Part shown: piece after piece, positions 24,200 through 25,813 of the stretch
Layout of the letters: every line of letters starts with the position of its first letter
How positions within the stretch are numbered: position 1 is the first letter of the stretch
Assembly: GCA_002887195.1 (NCBI GenBank)
Contig: PJAB01000477.1
Coordinates: 1 to 25,813 of the forward strand
Source: Chrysochromulina parva
Lineage: Eukaryota; Haptophyta; Prymnesiales; Chrysochromulinaceae
Length of the DNA: 25,813 nucleotides
Direction of reading: 5' to 3'
Made by a program: the position numbers and the translations under genes
The notes under the pieces: model-generated
What the model was told of the DNA's origin: nothing
The model's input: the letters and a program-made list of their open reading frames with translations, nothing else
The model's database searches: none

Positions 24200-24713
24200 C
24201 ATGGGGTACCCCATGGTCCACCAGGAGATGGTTTTTTTGAACTCTCCGCGGTCTCCTCTCCCGTGTCGCCGTCCTCTGTGACCTCCCGCGAGGAAGTTGA
24301 TGGAACACGGCGCTTATACTGGTGCTGGTAACTTAACATGTACCGGAACTGGTGAAGCGTACCTGCCACTGTTTGGCTGTTTTGCACCTTTTGCTCCGCG
24401 CTCCGGCCTGGATCGGGAGGAGGCGCAAGGCGTCATTTGAAAAAATACTTACCGGTCAGAACAGACAGTAGTGACCCCGCTCTACCCACTCCTCCCCGTT
24501 TTCCCCACAGGGGAGACGGCGCGGCGTGCGCGCACCGTCTCAATGAGAAAGTAGGGGCTGTGTTCGACCCCGAGGAGAGACACAGAGTGTCGTAGACAGG
24601 GCCCGTCGGTCACACCTCCGTCCATAGCGATAGAGGCCCTCGTGCTTGGGGGCCCGGAGCGTGTGCGCGTTTGTGTGTTTCACAGCAGCAGCACACAGAG
24701 AGACGCCGTCGGG
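24200..24713. other. Intergenic region with strong RNA-type hairpins
   Basis: 514 bp between the transporter stop and the vWA protein start, both plus. Visible features are ATACTTACC at 24445-24453, a hairpin CTCCCC/GGGGAG (24492-24515), and a strong hairpin with a 7-bp outer stem GAGACGG/CCGTCTC (24513-24541) plus an inner CGCG/CGCG stem. The two hairpins share bases 24513-24515, so they could exclude each other. This could be leader RNA of the next gene or an RNA gene. Confidence 0.5.
24513..24541 (+). repeat. Strong hairpin upstream of the vWA gene
   Basis: GAGACGG (24513-24519) pairs with CCGTCTC (24535-24541), with an inner CGCG/CGCG stem and a short loop. It lies about 170 bp upstream of the vWA ATG. 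Confidence 0.65.
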
Positions 24714-25813
24714 ATGTTGCTGGTCGTGGTCTTCCTAGTCCTCAGCCTTCAAGCTGCGGCGCAGTTTTGCACCAACACCTGCAGCTACGCAACCGATGAC
24801 TACTGCGACGACGGCGGCCCCGGCTCCGAGTACCCGCTGTGCACCTACGGCACCGACTGCTTTGATTGTGGACCTCGCCAACCACGACCACCATCGGCGT
24901 CGCCTCCCGCGAGGCCTCCGCTGCCACCGCGTGCGCCCCAGTGCAGCAACGGCCTGCCCGTCGACCTAGTGCTTGTGTTCGACCACTCGGGAAGCATGCA
25001 GACCTGGCAGGCCGACGTGCTTGAGTTTGCGACTGAGCTCGTACTCCAGTTGGATTTTGGTGCGAATGCGGCGCGCGTGGGGCTTGTGGAGTTTGACGAG
25101 GAGGCCACGATCCTATCAAACCTGACCCACAACACAACCGCGATGCTCGCGGCCATGGCCAACGCCCAGCAAGCGCAGGGTTGGACCTCCATCAGCAGCG
25201 GCCTCGCGGCCGGGCTGGCGGTCCTCACAGCGGGCGACGGCTCGAGGACACGGCCCAAGGTGCTCGTTGTGATGACGGACGGAGGACAGAGCCCGCAGTT
25301 TGGCGGCGACGCCGCAGCCATCGCTCAGGCGGCGGCGGTCCAGGCTGCCGGGGTCGAGATCTTTGGCATCGGCTTCGGGACAGCGAACCCAGCCACTATT
25401 GTGGCCATCTCCTCCGCCCCCGCCTCGCATTACGCGTACACCACGGCCGACATGGCTACGGTCCGCGACCACTTTCACGGACGGTTCTGCTCGTTGGTCA
25501 TCTCCCCACGCGCGCCGCCTCCTCCGTCACCGCCCCCGGCGCCGCCCTCGATGCCTCCGGTTTGCTTGAACACGTGCATGTACGCTTCCGACAGCACTTG
25601 TAGCGACGGCGGCCCCGGCTCCGAGTCCCTGTTTTGCGCGTACGGCACCGACTGCGTCGACTGCGGCCCCCGTCCCTGGCGAGCGTCGCCGCCGTTGCTG
25701 CCACCGCCGTCACCCGCGCCCCCGGCGTTCCCGGGCGGCGTCATCACTTGTTTGGACACATGCGCTCCGTCTCCGCCTTTCTCTGGCGGCACATATTACG
25801 TGTCGAACGGCAT
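24714..25813 (+). CDS. Secreted von Willebrand A-domain protein with DDGGPGSE Cys modules, 3' end beyond window
   Basis: The frame is open from ATG 24714 to the window end (366 codons, no stop). Residues 1-17 are a clear signal peptide (MLLVVVFLVLSLQAAAQ). A Cys-rich module follows (18-55): CSYATDDYCDDGGPGSEYPL, then C-x-YGTDCxDCGPR. It recurs at 284-320 (CMYASDSTCSDGGPGSE, then GTDCVDCGPR). A third Cys region begins at about 346. Between the first two is a vWA domain (83-259) with an intact metal site: DHSGS (D90, S92, S94), T158 and D189 in MTDGG. Pro-rich spacers link the modules. vWA domains with this site bind ligands through a divalent metal; the Cys modules are common in algal and haptophyte surface proteins. 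An extracellular adhesion or matrix role is likely but inferred. N-glycosylation sites NLT and NTT lie in the vWA domain. Confidence 0.9.
   Translation, partial: MLLVVVFLVLSLQAAAQFCTNTCSYATDDYCDDGGPGSEYPLCTYGTDCFDCGPRQPRPPSASPPARPPLPPRAPQCSNGLPVDLVLVFDHSGSMQTWQADVLEFATELVLQLDFGANAARVGLVEFDEEATILSNLTHNTTAMLAAMANAQQAQGWTSISSGLAAGLAVLTAGDGSRTRPKVLVVMTDGGQSPQFGGDAAAIAQAAAVQAAGVEIFGIGFGTANPATIVAISSAPASHYAYTTADMATVRDHFHGRFCSLVISPRAPPPPSPPPAPPSMPPVCLNTCMYASDSTCSDGGPGSESLFCAYGTDCVDCGPRPWRASPPLLPPPSPAPPAFPGGVITCLDTCAPSPPFSGGTYYVSNG

Noticed and set aside
24445..24640. U1 snRNA gene
   Set aside because: Only the 5' nine bases match. The U1-70K and U1A loop sequences and an Sm site are absent; kept only as a weak finding.

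Overview
The window is nuclear DNA of a flagellated, GC-rich, gene-dense single-celled alga. A haptophyte fits best. The window-edge gene with Cys-rich DDGGPGSE / GTDCxDCGPR modules, the proline-rich cell-surface proteins, an IFT protein and a dynein-assembly factor all point that way; other algae with similar surface proteins cannot be excluded. It is not bacterial: there is a NEK kinase, an IFT57 homologue, an SDHAF2 split by GT-AG introns, and a PAPS-type SLC35 transporter. I find sixteen protein genes in 25.8 kb. Most are single-exon; only two show introns, of 71-97 nt.

Left part (1-9726, all minus strand): a proline-rich beta-helix surface protein cut by the left edge (open from 1976 down to base 1), a single-pass membrane protein with two WSNGxVWT repeats, an MTHFSD-like folate-enzyme-fold protein with an RG-rich tail, an aspartyl/asparaginyl beta-hydroxylase, a two-EF-hand protein, and a small lipid-anchored-looking protein with CxxC pairs.

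Middle (9890-14624): a family-25-like glycosyltransferase with a Cys-rich N-terminus lies head-to-head with the CxxC protein. Next comes a 794-residue open frame that joins a complete NEK6/7-type kinase to a nearly complete IFT57. A DNAAF6/PIH1D3 dynein-assembly factor converges on it, so two cilium genes are adjacent.

Right part (15027-25813): a DOT1-like methyltransferase, SDHAF2 (three exons, one of 35 nt) head-to-head with a small two-exon membrane protein, a large TPR-SAM-coiled-coil protein, a secreted GH1 beta-glycosidase only 93 bp head-to-head from an SLC35B-like transporter, and a secreted von Willebrand A protein cut by the right edge.

The clearest novelty is the kinase-IFT57 fusion: it would tether a NEK kinase covalently to the intraflagellar-transport B complex. 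A short upstream frame ends in a TGATG overlap with its start codon. Family assignments come from reading motifs by eye; no database search was run.
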